Source of the DNA: Pseudomonas typographi
GTDB taxonomy: Bacteria; Pseudomonadota; Gammaproteobacteria; Pseudomonadales; Pseudomonadaceae
Direction: 5' to 3'
Assembly: GCF_014694385.1 (NCBI RefSeq)
Contig: NZ_JAAOCA010000010.1
Span: 62,001 to 126,000, forward strand
DNA length: 64,000 nt
Shown here: positions 28,540 through 37,073 of the stretch, in pieces
Position numbering within the stretch: the stretch's first letter is position 1
How the letters are laid out: each line of letters opens with the position of its first letter
The notes under the pieces: generated by a model
What the model was told of the DNA's origin: nothing
Database searches by the model: none
The model's input: only the letters and a program-made list of their open reading frames with translations
Program-made: the position numbers and the translations under genes

Positions 28540-29403
28540 ATGTTTGACTGGCAGGATTTATATTTTTTCACGGTATTGGCCCGCACCGGCTCGTTGTCGG
28601 CCGCCGCCCGCGAATTGCAGGTCGAGCACGCCACCGTGGGCCGTAGGCTGGATGCCCTTGAAGCATCGCTTGGGCTTCGCCTGGTCGACCGCCTGCCGCG
28701 AAGTCGGCCCTTGACCGCCGAGGGCCGCGCGCTGGCCAGCCTCACAGGCTCGATGGCCGGTATTGCCACCCAGGTGCAGCAATTGTCTCGTGTCGCTGCG
28801 CTGGGGGTCGCCGGCACGGTTCGGGTCAGCGCGCCCCCTTCGCTGGCCCTGCAGTGCATCGCGCCCAACATTGGCGTATTGCGTGAGCAATACCCGAAAC
28901 TCAACGTGGTGCTATTGCCCGCGTTGTCTTTGGCGGCATTGGATAAAGGCGAAGCCGACATTGCCCTGCGCACCGTGCGCCCCGAAGAAGGCGCCCTGGT
29001 ACTTCGAAAGGTCGGCGCGGTGCGTTTTGCGCTTTACGCCACCGCCCAGTGGCGCGCCACCCCAGCCGAGCAGCAGGGCTTCGTCGCCTACGATGAAAGC
29101 TGCGATCACCTGCCTCAACAAGCCTGGCTGCACCAGGTTCGCCGGCAGCGGCCCGTGGTGTTTCGCGCAGGTGATCTTGCCTCTCAGCACATGGCTGCAC
29201 GGTGTAGCGTAGGCGCGGTGGTGTTGCCCACGATCATCGGTGACCACGACACAACCCTACAGCGCCTGCCGGTGGACACCGAGGGGCCGATCCGAGATCT
29301 CTGGTTGGCAGTGTACCCGGACCTACGCCGCTCACCCGCGGTCAAGGCCGTGATGGATTTTTTGCTTGGTTGCGTTCGGCAACAGCCCGAACTGCGCGTT
29401 TGA
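28540..29403 (+). CDS. LysR-family regulator
   Basis: A 287-residue LysR protein starting MFDWQDLYFFTVLARTGSLS. The helix-turn-helix (SAAARELQVEHATVGRRLDALE) with the HATVGRR phrase belongs to the AmpR/GcvA-like relatives that sit beside oxidoreductases. The C-terminal effector domain is complete. It is divergent from the quinone oxidoreductase with 109 bases between them, so it probably controls that gene. A repeat element begins 7 bases after its stop. Confidence 0.86.
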   Translation: MFDWQDLYFFTVLARTGSLSAAARELQVEHATVGRRLDALEASLGLRLVDRLPRSRPLTAEGRALASLTGSMAGIATQVQQLSRVAALGVAGTVRVSAPPSLALQCIAPNIGVLREQYPKLNVVLLPALSLAALDKGEADIALRTVRPEEGALVLRKVGAVRFALYATAQWRATPAEQQGFVAYDESCDHLPQQAWLHQVRRQRPVVFRAGDLASQHMAARCSVGAVVLPTIIGDHDTTLQRLPVDTEGPIRDLWLAVYPDLRRSPAVKAVMDFLLGCVRQQPELRV

Positions 29404-29409
29404 GCCGAG

Positions 29410-29496
29410 CGTGGTGTTTCAGAACTTCGCACAAGCATTGACGCCGGCGGTAAAAGGCACCGCCAACAGTGTGCAGCCAACTTCTGAAACGCCACG
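29410..29496. repeat. short inverted-repeat element, copy A (87 bp)
   Basis: The ends are CGTGGTGTTTCAGAA on the left and, read inward from the right, CGTGGCGTTTCAGAA. Inside, the right half read in reverse matches the left part of copy B (54565) almost base for base (GAAGTTGGCTGCACA, then TGTTG and CGGTGCCTTTT). It lies between two convergent genes (LysR and lysE). The right flank reads TTAG. Confidence 0.75.
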
Positions 29497-29525
29497 TTAG
29501 ATTAAGTCCGCAAACCGCGCACTGG

Positions 29526-30140
29526 CTAAACCAGTTGGCGGATCCCCAACGCCACAATCAAGCCACCGCACAACCGGTCGAGTGTTTTTTTCCTACCCTG
29601 ATACAGGCGGGCCATGCGAGGTTGGGAAAGCGCCAGTGCAACCGTGGCATACCAGGCCATCGAAACCGCCACGACCACTGCCACCATAGACAAAAACGTG
29701 CCGAGTGAAACGTGAGTGGGCGCGGCTGCGGAAAAAACAGCGGCATAGAAGGCTATGGATTTGGGGTTGCCCAGGTTGGTCACCACTCCCTGTATAAGGG
29801 CTTGCCGGCAATTTCGTGCGCCGCTACCCGCCGGCGGGCCAAGCACAGGTTTGCCCGCCGTGATCAGCAATTGCAACCCAAACCACATCAAGTACGCCGC
29901 CCCCAGCGTTTTCACGGCCAGGGCAGCCCAAGGCAGCGCTGCAAATACAACACCCAGGCCGCTGATTGCGCAGGTAGCCCAGAACAGGTTGACCATGACG
30001 ATACCGGCTACCAAGGCGAGTGCCTCTGAACGGGTAGCCGCCACCGCTTTATGCACAACGGCGACGAAATTCGGGCCCGGGATAACGACACCGGCCAGGT
30101 AAACCAAAAAGACCGCCAGAACGGCAGAGCCATCGATCAT
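29526..30140 (-). CDS. LysE/RhtB-family amino acid exporter
   Basis: A 204-residue membrane protein with about six helices. VVIPGPNFVAVVHKAV near the N terminus and GVVTNLGNPKSIAFYAAVF in the middle are the family signatures. Members export lysine, threonine, homoserine or other amino acids. The ATG at 30140 gives MIDGSAVLAVFLVYLAG; the open frame further upstream has no family similarity. Repeat elements lie on both sides (copies A and C). The substrate cannot be told. Confidence 0.88.
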   Translation of the reverse strand: MIDGSAVLAVFLVYLAGVVIPGPNFVAVVHKAVAATRSEALALVAGIVMVNLFWATCAISGLGVVFAALPWAALAVKTLGAAYLMWFGLQLLITAGKPVLGPPAGSGARNCRQALIQGVVTNLGNPKSIAFYAAVFSAAAPTHVSLGTFLSMVAVVVAVSMAWYATVALALSQPRMARLYQGRKKTLDRLCGGLIVALGIRQLV

Positions 30141-30281
30141 GTGCTTGCTCGCAAAATGCTGAATACGGTGATGGTGACGCCAATGAAGTGCGCGAAAAAC
30201 CGGCCGCTTCGGACCTCGGCGCCTCGCGCCAGTGTCCCTCCACAATGCCCCTGAGGGTAGCGCAATTTATACATGCCCGCG

Positions 30282-30344
30282 TGTGGTGTCTCAGCGTTGC
30301 CCGCACCCTTTCGGCAGTGCTGTGCAGACGTCAGAGACGCCACA
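30282..30344. repeat. short inverted-repeat element, copy C (63 bp)
   Basis: The left end TGTGGTGTCTCAG and the right end (read inward) TGTGGCGTCTCTGACGTCTG form an inverted repeat, the same family as copies A, B and D but with CTC for TTC. GACGTCTGCA resembles GACGTCCGCA of copy D. The right flank reads TTAG, as in copy A. It lies in the 266-base gap between lysE and the mutase gene. Confidence 0.6.
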
Positions 30345-30406
30345 TTAGACCGCCAACGGCATAAGGTTCAGCCAGGCCCGGGTCGCCTCATGGTCTATCG
30401 GTATGC

Positions 30407-31258
30407 TCAGGCTTTGTCTAAAGCGAGAAAGCGGCTGGTCCGCACAATCTGTTCCCGCTCTTGGAAGCTGGTGAGTTGGCCGGCCAAGGCGCTGCTGTCG
30501 CCGGTACGCTTGATCTGCGCCAACGTGTTTTGCATGGCATGAATGGCCGCGCGTTGTAAGTCAGAAGGGATAATGATCAGTTGATAGCCCAGCGAGGCCA
30601 ATTCCTCCGCTGGCATCAGCGGCGTCTTGCCCCCATAGAACATGTTCATCAACTTGGGGCCCGGTATCCGGCGGGCAATTTCTTGTATTTGCTCAACCGT
30701 TTCTGGTGCTTCGACAAAAATCATATCCGCGCCTGCTTGCACATAGCGTTGCGCCCGCGCCAGGGCAGCTTCGAAACCTTCGACGGCGATGGCATCGGTA
30801 CGTGCGATCAAGACAAGGTCGGGGTCGCGTAGCGTTCGCCGCGCAATGCGGATTTTCGCGCACATTTCTGTGGTATCGATCAGCGATTTGTCGTCCAGGT
30901 GCCCGCAACGTTTGGGAAACGCTTGGTCTTCCAGGTGCAGCGCGGCTACGCCAGCCCGTTCGAAGGCCCTGACAGTTCGCTCCACATTGGCGGCCCCACC
31001 GAACCCGGTGTCGGCGTCGGCGATAACGGGCAGCGCGCTGGCCTCGACGATGTTCTCGATCCGGGCTAGCACTTCGCTGAAACTTAACAGGCCGATGTCT
31101 GGCAGTGCGGCGGCGCGTGCGATAGCACCGCCGCTGGCGTACACGGCCTCGAACCCGGCCAATTCGACCAAGCGAGCGCTGAGCCCGTCATAGGCCCCGG
31201 GTGCGATAAGGCTGTTAGCGCTTTTAAGTAAATGGCGTAACCGTTGTGTACTGTTCAT
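30407..31258 (-). CDS. isocitrate lyase/phosphoenolpyruvate mutase family protein
   Basis: A 283-residue TIM-barrel enzyme. It has SLIAPGAYDGLSARL at the start, the metal site DADTGFGG, HLEDQAFPKRCGH with the catalytic-loop Cys, and IARTDAI. This is the superfamily of carboxyphosphonoenolpyruvate mutase, methylisocitrate lyase, 2,3-dimethylmalate lyase and oxaloacetate decarboxylase; all break or rearrange a C-C or P-C bond next to a carboxylate. The KRCGH form fits lyases better than true PEP mutases. GGAG lies just upstream of the ATG. It is divergent from a LysR gene, its likely regulator. Confidence 0.82.
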   Translation of the reverse strand: MNSTQRLRHLLKSANSLIAPGAYDGLSARLVELAGFEAVYASGGAIARAAALPDIGLLSFSEVLARIENIVEASALPVIADADTGFGGAANVERTVRAFERAGVAALHLEDQAFPKRCGHLDDKSLIDTTEMCAKIRIARRTLRDPDLVLIARTDAIAVEGFEAALARAQRYVQAGADMIFVEAPETVEQIQEIARRIPGPKLMNMFYGGKTPLMPAEELASLGYQLIIIPSDLQRAAIHAMQNTLAQIKRTGDSSALAGQLTSFQEREQIVRTSRFLALDKA

Positions 31259-31329
31259 AGGCTCTCCAGACCGTGAATGTTCGTACCTGGCCAGGTGTTG
31301 CACAGCATGGCGCGCGCCCACATTCGTGT

Positions 31330-31355
31330 CTAATATTCTATTAATACTTAATTAG
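31330..31355. promoter_or_regulatory. nested dyads in a divergent LysR/mutase intergenic region
   Basis: CTAAT (31330-31334) and ATTAG (31351-31355) form outer arms, and TATT-CTATT-AATA (31334-31346) is an inner inverted repeat with a T-N11-A-like core. The AT-rich site sits between the divergent starts at 31258 and 31372, the expected place for a LysR operator. Confidence 0.45.
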
Positions 31356-31371
31356 GATGTTCAGCGTTCAG

Positions 31372-32289
31372 ATGGAACTTCGGCATTTGCGCTACTTTGT
31401 CGCCACGGCGCAGGCAGAAAACTTCACCAAGGCGGCGCAACGCCTGCACATTGCCCAGCCGCCACTGGGCCAGCAGATACGTGCACTGGAAGAGGAAGTC
31501 GGTACGCCGCTGTTCCACCGGCAAGGGCGCGGCGTTGTGTTGAGTGATGCCGGCAAGGTTTTTCTCGATTGTGCGCAGGAAATCCTTGCCCGGGTAGAGC
31601 AGGCGAAGAAAAGCGCATTGCGGGCGGCCCGCGGGGAAATCGGCCTGCTGACGCTCGGGTTTACCGAGTCGGCCTCGTTCAGCGAAGGGGTGACGGCGTT
31701 GATCAGCCGTTATCAGCAGCTATACCCATACGTGCAGGTCAATTTGGTTGAGGGCGACAGCGAATCGCTGGCCAGCCGCGTAAGCCGCAGGGAAATCGAT
31801 GCCGCCATTGTCAGGCCGCCCTTCGCGGTCACGGAAGATGTGGCTTTTCAGCCCTTGAGCGAGGAGCCGTTGGTGGTGGTGCTGCCCGAAGGTCACCCGT
31901 TAGTGCAGCGAGCGCGCTTGCAACTGGAAGACCTGCGCCATGAACGCTTTGTGCTTTATTCGAGAAAGTCGGGCTATGGCTTGAGCGCAGACATCGTGGC
32001 TGCTTGCCGAAGCCGGGGTTTCAACATCAATATCCATCAACAGGCGCCGCAGCTGTCCTCTGCGGTCAACCTGGTATCAGCGGGGATGGGGATCGCGATC
32101 GTCCCAGCGTCGATGCAACGCATGCAACGGCCTGGCTTGCACTTCCGCCCGCTGGAGTTGGCGTGGCCCAAGGCGATACTCGGGCTGGTTACCCGCGCTG
32201 CGCAGCAGTCGGCGGTGATAGACCGCCTGTTGGCGTGTGCGCGAGCTTCAGGCGCAGATACCCATGCGTCGCCGGTGCCGGCAGATTAG
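31372..32289 (+). CDS. LysR-family regulator (BenM/CatR-like)
   Basis: A 305-residue regulator beginning MELRHLRYFVATAQAENFTK, with helix-turn-helix KAAQRLHIAQPPLGQQIRAL. The QPPLGQQI form is typical of the BenM/CatM/CatR branch that controls aromatic or organic acid catabolism. I prefer the ATG at 31372 to the one at 31357, because the latter has AGG directly against it and adds five atypical residues. It is divergent from the mutase/lyase gene and precedes the hydrolase and VOC genes on the same strand. Confidence 0.86.
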   Translation: MELRHLRYFVATAQAENFTKAAQRLHIAQPPLGQQIRALEEEVGTPLFHRQGRGVVLSDAGKVFLDCAQEILARVEQAKKSALRAARGEIGLLTLGFTESASFSEGVTALISRYQQLYPYVQVNLVEGDSESLASRVSRREIDAAIVRPPFAVTEDVAFQPLSEEPLVVVLPEGHPLVQRARLQLEDLRHERFVLYSRKSGYGLSADIVAACRSRGFNINIHQQAPQLSSAVNLVSAGMGIAIVPASMQRMQRPGLHFRPLELAWPKAILGLVTRAAQQSAVIDRLLACARASGADTHASPVPAD

Positions 32290-32320
32290 CATGCAGGTTT
32301 GTTTAGCAAAGGAACGTGCC

Positions 32321-32881
32321 ATGGCCACTTTGGACGCCAACGCCGCATTGGTGATCATCGACATGCAACTGGGCATCAATCACCCAAAGCTGGGGCGCCG
32401 CAACAATCCAGACGCAGAGGCGCATATACAGCAGCTGTTGAGCGCCTGGAGGCGGTCGCAGCGGCCGGTTGTGCATGTCAGGCATCTGTCTCGGTCACCG
32501 GCGTCGGTGTTTTGGCCGGGCCAACCAGGCTGTGAGTTTCAGCCAGCGCTTAGCCCGCTGGCCCATGAGCATGTGTTGGAAAAAAACGTTCCGGATGCAT
32601 TCGCAGCGACTGGCTTGGAGCGGTGGCTGCATGCCCGCACTATTCGGCAACTGGTGATCGTGGGTGTCATTACCAACAATTCGGTCGAAGCCACCGCGCG
32701 CTCAGGCGGCAGCTTGGGCTTTGATGTGACCGTGGCCGCGGATGCCACCTATACCTTCGACCAAGTGGATTTAACCGGCCGCCTCTGGCCCGCCGAAGAC
32801 GTGCATGCACTGTCGCTCAGCAATCTGGCGATGGACTATGCCCGAGTGGTTGAGGTACAGGCCATCCTGAACACTATTTAA
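32321..32881 (+). CDS. isochorismatase-family hydrolase
   Basis: A 186-residue hydrolase. VIIDMQ supplies Asp15, LEKNVPDAF supplies Lys88, and the third catalytic position is in GVITNNSVEATARSGG. That last motif usually holds a Cys (TxxCVxxTAR), but here Ser121 is in its place. I recall a subgroup with TNNSVE, so this may be a natural variant and not a dead enzyme. AAGGA lies 8 bases before the ATG; the upstream open frame overlaps the regulator. Probably co-transcribed with the VOC gene. The substrate is unknown. Confidence 0.82.
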   Translation: MATLDANAALVIIDMQLGINHPKLGRRNNPDAEAHIQQLLSAWRRSQRPVVHVRHLSRSPASVFWPGQPGCEFQPALSPLAHEHVLEKNVPDAFAATGLERWLHARTIRQLVIVGVITNNSVEATARSGGSLGFDVTVAADATYTFDQVDLTGRLWPAEDVHALSLSNLAMDYARVVEVQAILNTI

Positions 32882-32949
32882 AACTTGCCAATCGATACGC
32901 CACGCGGCTTCCGGCCAGTGACGCGTGAAAAGATACTGAGGGCGATGCT

Positions 32950-33363
32950 GTGGGGCCATCACTTAATCGGATAATGCTGTATGTGCGAAACGTCCAAACG
33001 ACCTGCGAATTTTATGAACGCTATTTCGGCTTTATCAGCACGCTCGATGCCAGCGACCGGGTCGTCGAATTAAAGTCCCCACAGGGTGGGGCCATGCTCA
33101 TGGTTCACCCCGCTGCGAAAAGCGTGAAAACAGGGCAGGTGACCGTGAAATTGGTTTTTGATATCGAGGATGTCGACGGCTTCAAAGATGAGTGCCGGGC
33201 GCAAGGGCTGACGTTCGGCGCCACCCACCAGGCGAACGGCTACCGTTTTGCAAATGCCAAAGACCCTGACGGTAACTCTATTTCTATCTCCAGCAGGGCG
33301 TTTGCTGTGCCACCCCGCGACTGGCATGTTCCAGAATCCGGCGGCACAGGCCGGCCCACTTAG
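32950..33363 (+). CDS. VOC (glyoxalase/bleomycin-resistance/dioxygenase) family protein
   Basis: A 137-residue protein with the two beta-alpha-beta-beta-beta modules of the VOC fold: LNRIMLYVRNVQTTCEFYERYFGF at the start and GYRFANAKDPDGNSISI near the end. The metal-ligand pattern is only partly recognisable. It starts with GTG, preceded by GAGGG; an ATG eight codons later is an alternative. The stop overlaps the convergent yejF stop by 3-4 bases. Function is likely metabolic or detoxifying, unknown in detail. Confidence 0.78.
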   Translation: MGPSLNRIMLYVRNVQTTCEFYERYFGFISTLDASDRVVELKSPQGGAMLMVHPAAKSVKTGQVTVKLVFDIEDVDGFKDECRAQGLTFGATHQANGYRFANAKDPDGNSISISSRAFAVPPRDWHVPESGGTGRPT

Positions 33364-34976
33364 CCCGATGGGCCGGAATACCCCCCCACGAACGCGGCCT
33401 CCAGCAACTGGCGCGTATATGTATGCTGCGGTGCGGCGAACACCTGTGCCGCAGGGCCCTGTTCCACCACCTTGCCGTGTTTGATCACCATCAATTGGTG
33501 GCTCAGCGCTTTGACCACCGCCAAGTCGTGGCTGATGAACAAATAGGTGAGGTTATGCCGAGCCTGCAGGGTGCGCAGCAATTCGACCACCTGCCGCTGC
33601 ACGGTGCGGTCCAGCGCCGAGGTGGGTTCGTCGAGCAGGATCAACGCTGGCCGCAGCACCAGGGCGCGGGCAATGGCAATACGTTGGCGCTGACCGCCGG
33701 AGAACTCATGGGGGTAGCGATGGCGGGTGGCCGGGTCCAGGCCCACTTCTTCGAGCACTTGGATGATCGTCTGCTCACGCGCCTGCGGCGTACCGATGCC
33801 GTGGATACGCAGGCCCTCGCCGACGATCTGGTCGATGCTCATGCGTGGGCTCAGGCTGCCGTACGGGTCTTGGAACACCACCTGCATTTCTCGGCGCAGG
33901 GGCCGCACCGCCTGGCGCGACAGCCCATGCAGGGCGCGGCCATTGAAGTCGACCTCGCCCTCGCTGTGGAGCAACCGTAGGATCGCCAACCCCAGGGTAG
34001 ACTTGCCCGAGCCGCTTTCGCCGACGATGCCCAGGGTTTGCCCTTTGGGCAGGCTGAAACTCACCCCGTCCACGGCCTTGATAGGCGCCGTGCTACGCCG
34101 CAGCAAGCCCTTGCGGGTGGCAAACCACACTTTGAGGTCGCGCACCTGCAGCATCGTTTCGCCGCCGGCGGGCGCCGCCACTGGCGCACCACTGGGTTCG
34201 GCGCCGAGCAATTGGCAGGTGTAGGGGTGCTGTGGGGCGGTGAACAATTGCTCGCACTCGGCTTGCTCGACGATCCGGCCGGATTGCATCACGCACACCC
34301 GGTGGGCGATACGCCGCACCAGGTTAAGGTCGTGGCTGATCAGCAACAACGCCATGCCCAGGCGCGCCTGCAGCGACTTGAGCAGTTCGAGGATTTTCAG
34401 CTGTACGGTGACATCCAGCGCCGTGGTGGGCTCGTCGGCAATCAGCAGTTCGGGCTCGTTGGCCAAGGCCATGGCGATCATCACCCGCTGGCGCTGGCCG
34501 CCCGACAGCTCATGGGGCAGGGCGCGCATGCGCGTGGCGGGGTCTGGGATGCCCACCAACTCCAGCAACTCCAGGGTGCGCGCGCGGGCGGCCGTGCCGG
34601 TCAGGCCCTTGTGCAGCGCCAGTACTTCACCGATTTGCTTCTCGATAGCATGCAGTGGGTTGAGTGAGGTCATCGGCTCTTGGAAAATCATCGCGATACG
34701 GTTGCCGCGCAATCGCCGCATGGGTTTTTCGCCGAGGCTGAGCAGGTCGTGCTGGCCGTAGCGGATGCTTCCGCTGGGGTGCTGCGCCTGGGGGTAGGGC
34801 AACAACCGCAGGATCGAATGGGCCGTCACCGACTTGCCTGAGCCGCTTTCGCCCACCAGCGCCAGGGTTTCACCGCGGCGGATGTCGAAGCTCACGCCGT
34901 CCACGGCGCGGTGGCGTTCCTGGCCATTGACGAACTCCACCGCCAGGTCGCGGATTTCGATGAGGGTGTCGTTCAT
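33360..34976 (-). CDS. yejF: ABC peptide importer ATPase YejF (two fused ATP-binding domains)
   Basis: A 538-residue protein with two complete nucleotide-binding domains. Each has a Walker A GESGSGKS, a signature (LSGGQRQRVMIAMAL and FSGGQRQRIAIARAL) and a Walker B with DEPT. In other bacteria YejABEF imports peptides and the antibiotic microcin C. The ATG at 34976 is one base after the yejE stop. Confidence 0.92.
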   Translation of the reverse strand: MNDTLIEIRDLAVEFVNGQERHRAVDGVSFDIRRGETLALVGESGSGKSVTAHSILRLLPYPQAQHPSGSIRYGQHDLLSLGEKPMRRLRGNRIAMIFQEPMTSLNPLHAIEKQIGEVLALHKGLTGTAARARTLELLELVGIPDPATRMRALPHELSGGQRQRVMIAMALANEPELLIADEPTTALDVTVQLKILELLKSLQARLGMALLLISHDLNLVRRIAHRVCVMQSGRIVEQAECEQLFTAPQHPYTCQLLGAEPSGAPVAAPAGGETMLQVRDLKVWFATRKGLLRRSTAPIKAVDGVSFSLPKGQTLGIVGESGSGKSTLGLAILRLLHSEGEVDFNGRALHGLSRQAVRPLRREMQVVFQDPYGSLSPRMSIDQIVGEGLRIHGIGTPQAREQTIIQVLEEVGLDPATRHRYPHEFSGGQRQRIAIARALVLRPALILLDEPTSALDRTVQRQVVELLRTLQARHNLTYLFISHDLAVVKALSHQLMVIKHGKVVEQGPAAQVFAAPQHTYTRQLLEAAFVGGYSGPSG

Positions 34977-34977
34977 G

Positions 34978-35997
34978 TCACTTCCTTGGGTCAAAGGCAT
35001 CACGCGCCGCCTCGCCGATGAACACCAGCAGGCTGAGCATCAGCGCCAGCACGGTGAAGGCGGTGATGCCTAGCCAGGGCGCCTGCAGGTTCGACTTGGC
35101 CTGGCCGACCAACTCACCCAGCGACGGCGCCCCGGCGGGCAGGCCGAAGCCGAGGAAATCCAAGGCGGTCAGGGTGCCGATAGCGCCCGTGAGGATGAAC
35201 GGCATGAAGGTCATGGTGGAGACCATGGCATTGGGCAGAATGTGATGGAACATGATCGGCCCATCGCGCATGCCCAGGGCGCGGGCGGCGCGCACGTATT
35301 CCAGGTTGCGCCCGCGCAGGAACTCGGCGCGTACCACGTCGACCAGGCTCATCCAGGAAAACAACAGCATGATGCCCAGCAACCACCAGAAATTAGGCTG
35401 TACGAAGCTGGCCAGGATGATCAGCAAATACAGCACCGGCAGCCCTGACCAGATCTCCAAAAAACGCTGGCCGGCCAGGTCTACCCAGCCGCCGTAGAAC
35501 CCCTGCAAGGCGCCGGCGACCACGCCAATGATGGAGCTTAAAACGGTCAGTACCAGGGCGAACACTACTGAAATGCGGAAACCGTAGATCACCCGTGCGA
35601 GTACGTCGCGGCCTTGGTCGTCGGTGCCCAGCCAGTTCTGCGCCGACGGCGGTGCCGGGGTCGGCACGCGCAGGTCGTAGTTGATGCTTTGGTAGCTGAA
35701 CGGGATCGGTGCCCAGAGCACCGTGGCGCCATGCTCGGCGAGCAGGTTGCGCATGTAGGGGGTTTTGTAATTGGGTTCGAGGGGGAACTCACCGCCGAAG
35801 GCGGTTTCCGGGTAGCGCTCGAACGCCGGGAAAAACCACTGGCCCTGATAGTGCACCAGCAAGGGTTTATCGTTGGCGAGCAGTTCGGCACCCAGGCTCA
35901 GCACGAACAGCACGCTGAACAGCCACAGCGACCACCAGCCGCGTTTGTTTGCCTTGAAACGTTGGTAACGGCGACGGTTCAGGGGGGAGAGGGCCAT
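34978..35997 (-). CDS. yejE: ABC peptide importer permease YejE
   Basis: A 339-residue inner-membrane permease with a long periplasmic stretch after the first helix (GQWFFPAFERYPETAFGGEF) and five further helices. The cytoplasmic coupling loop EYVRAARALGMRDGPIMFHHILPNA is present. The ATG at 35997 overlaps the yejB stop by one base (TGATG); a TTG one codon upstream is less likely. Confidence 0.92.
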   Translation of the reverse strand: MALSPLNRRRYQRFKANKRGWWSLWLFSVLFVLSLGAELLANDKPLLVHYQGQWFFPAFERYPETAFGGEFPLEPNYKTPYMRNLLAEHGATVLWAPIPFSYQSINYDLRVPTPAPPSAQNWLGTDDQGRDVLARVIYGFRISVVFALVLTVLSSIIGVVAGALQGFYGGWVDLAGQRFLEIWSGLPVLYLLIILASFVQPNFWWLLGIMLLFSWMSLVDVVRAEFLRGRNLEYVRAARALGMRDGPIMFHHILPNAMVSTMTFMPFILTGAIGTLTALDFLGFGLPAGAPSLGELVGQAKSNLQAPWLGITAFTVLALMLSLLVFIGEAARDAFDPRK

Positions 35998-37073
35998 CAA
36001 TGTTGCCTGCTGTCGAAATCGATACGTGGGTCTACCAGCGTGTACGTGAGGTCGCCGATCAGTTTCACCAACAGCCCCAGCAGGGTGAAGATGAACAACG
36101 TGCCAAACACCACTGGGTAGTCACGGTTGATCGCGGCTTCAAAGCTCATCAGGCCTAAGCCGTCGAGCGAGAAAATCACCTCGACCAACAGCGAACCGGT
36201 AAAGAAAATGCCGATGAACGCCGAGGGGAAACCCGCGACCACCAGCAGCATGGCGTTGCGAAATACATGCCCGTACAGCACCCGCCGCGGGCTCAGGCCC
36301 TTGGCTTTGGCGGTGATCACATACTGCTTGCCGATTTCGTCGAGAAAGCTGTTCTTGGTGAGTAGGGTCATGGTGGCGAAGTTGCCGATCACCAGTGCCG
36401 TGACCGGCAATGCCAGGTGCCAGAAGTAATCGAGCACCTTGCCGGGCAGGCTCAGTTCGCTGAAGTTGTTCGAGGTCAACCCGCGCAGCGGGAACCAGTC
36501 GAAGTAGCTGCCCCCGGCGAACAGTACGATCAGCAGGATGGCGAACAAAAAGGCTGGCACCGCATAGCCGACGATGATCGCCGAGCTGGTCCACACGTCG
36601 AAGTGGCTGCCGTGGCGGGTGGCCTTGGCGATGCCTAGCGGGATCGACACCAGGTACATGATCAGCGTGCTCCACAGCCCCAGGGTGATCGATACCGGCA
36701 TTTTTTCCAGGATCAACTGCGTGACGCTGGCGTTGCGAAAGAAGCTTTCGCCGAAGTCGAAGCGCGCGTAGTGCTTGAGCATGATCCACAAGCGCTCCGG
36801 TGCCGGCTTGTCGAAACCATACTGACGTTCTATTTCAGCGATCAGCGCCGGGTCCAGGCCCTGGGCGCCGCGGTAATGGGAGCCGCCCACCGACAGCTCG
36901 GCACCCTCGCCGCCACCGATGCGGCGGGTGGCGCCGTCGAAGCCTTCGAGCTTGGCGATCGCTTGCTCCACCGGGCCGCCAGGCGCGGCCTGGATAATCA
37001 AAAAGTTGATGATCAGGATGCCGAACAGCGTGGGAATGATCAGCAGCAAGCGCCGCAGTGTGTAGGCGAGCAT
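35997..37073 (-). CDS. yejB: ABC peptide importer permease YejB
   Basis: A 358-residue permease beginning [20 protein letters not shown], with the usual YejB insert rich in Gly ([14 protein letters not shown]) and the coupling motif [24 protein letters not shown]. It starts directly after the yejA stop and is coupled to yejE. Confidence 0.92.
   Translation of the reverse strand: MLAYTLRRLLLIIPTLFGILIINFLIIQAAPGGPVEQAIAKLEGFDGATRRIGGGEGAELSVGGSHYRGAQGLDPALIAEIERQYGFDKPAPERLWIMLKHYARFDFGESFFRNASVTQLILEKMPVSITLGLWSTLIMYLVSIPLGIAKATRHGSHFDVWTSSAIIVGYAVPAFLFAILLIVLFAGGSYFDWFPLRGLTSNNFSELSLPGKVLDYFWHLALPVTALVIGNFATMTLLTKNSFLDEIGKQYVITAKAKGLSPRRVLYGHVFRNAMLLVVAGFPSAFIGIFFTGSLLVEVIFSLDGLGLMSFEAAINRDYPVVFGTLFIFTLLGLLVKLIGDLTYTLVDPRIDFDSRQH

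Noticed and set aside
32321..32881. Calling the isochorismatase-like gene a pseudogene because of Cys to Ser
   Set aside because: The frame is intact, the other catalytic residues are present, and a TNNSVE subgroup seems to exist.
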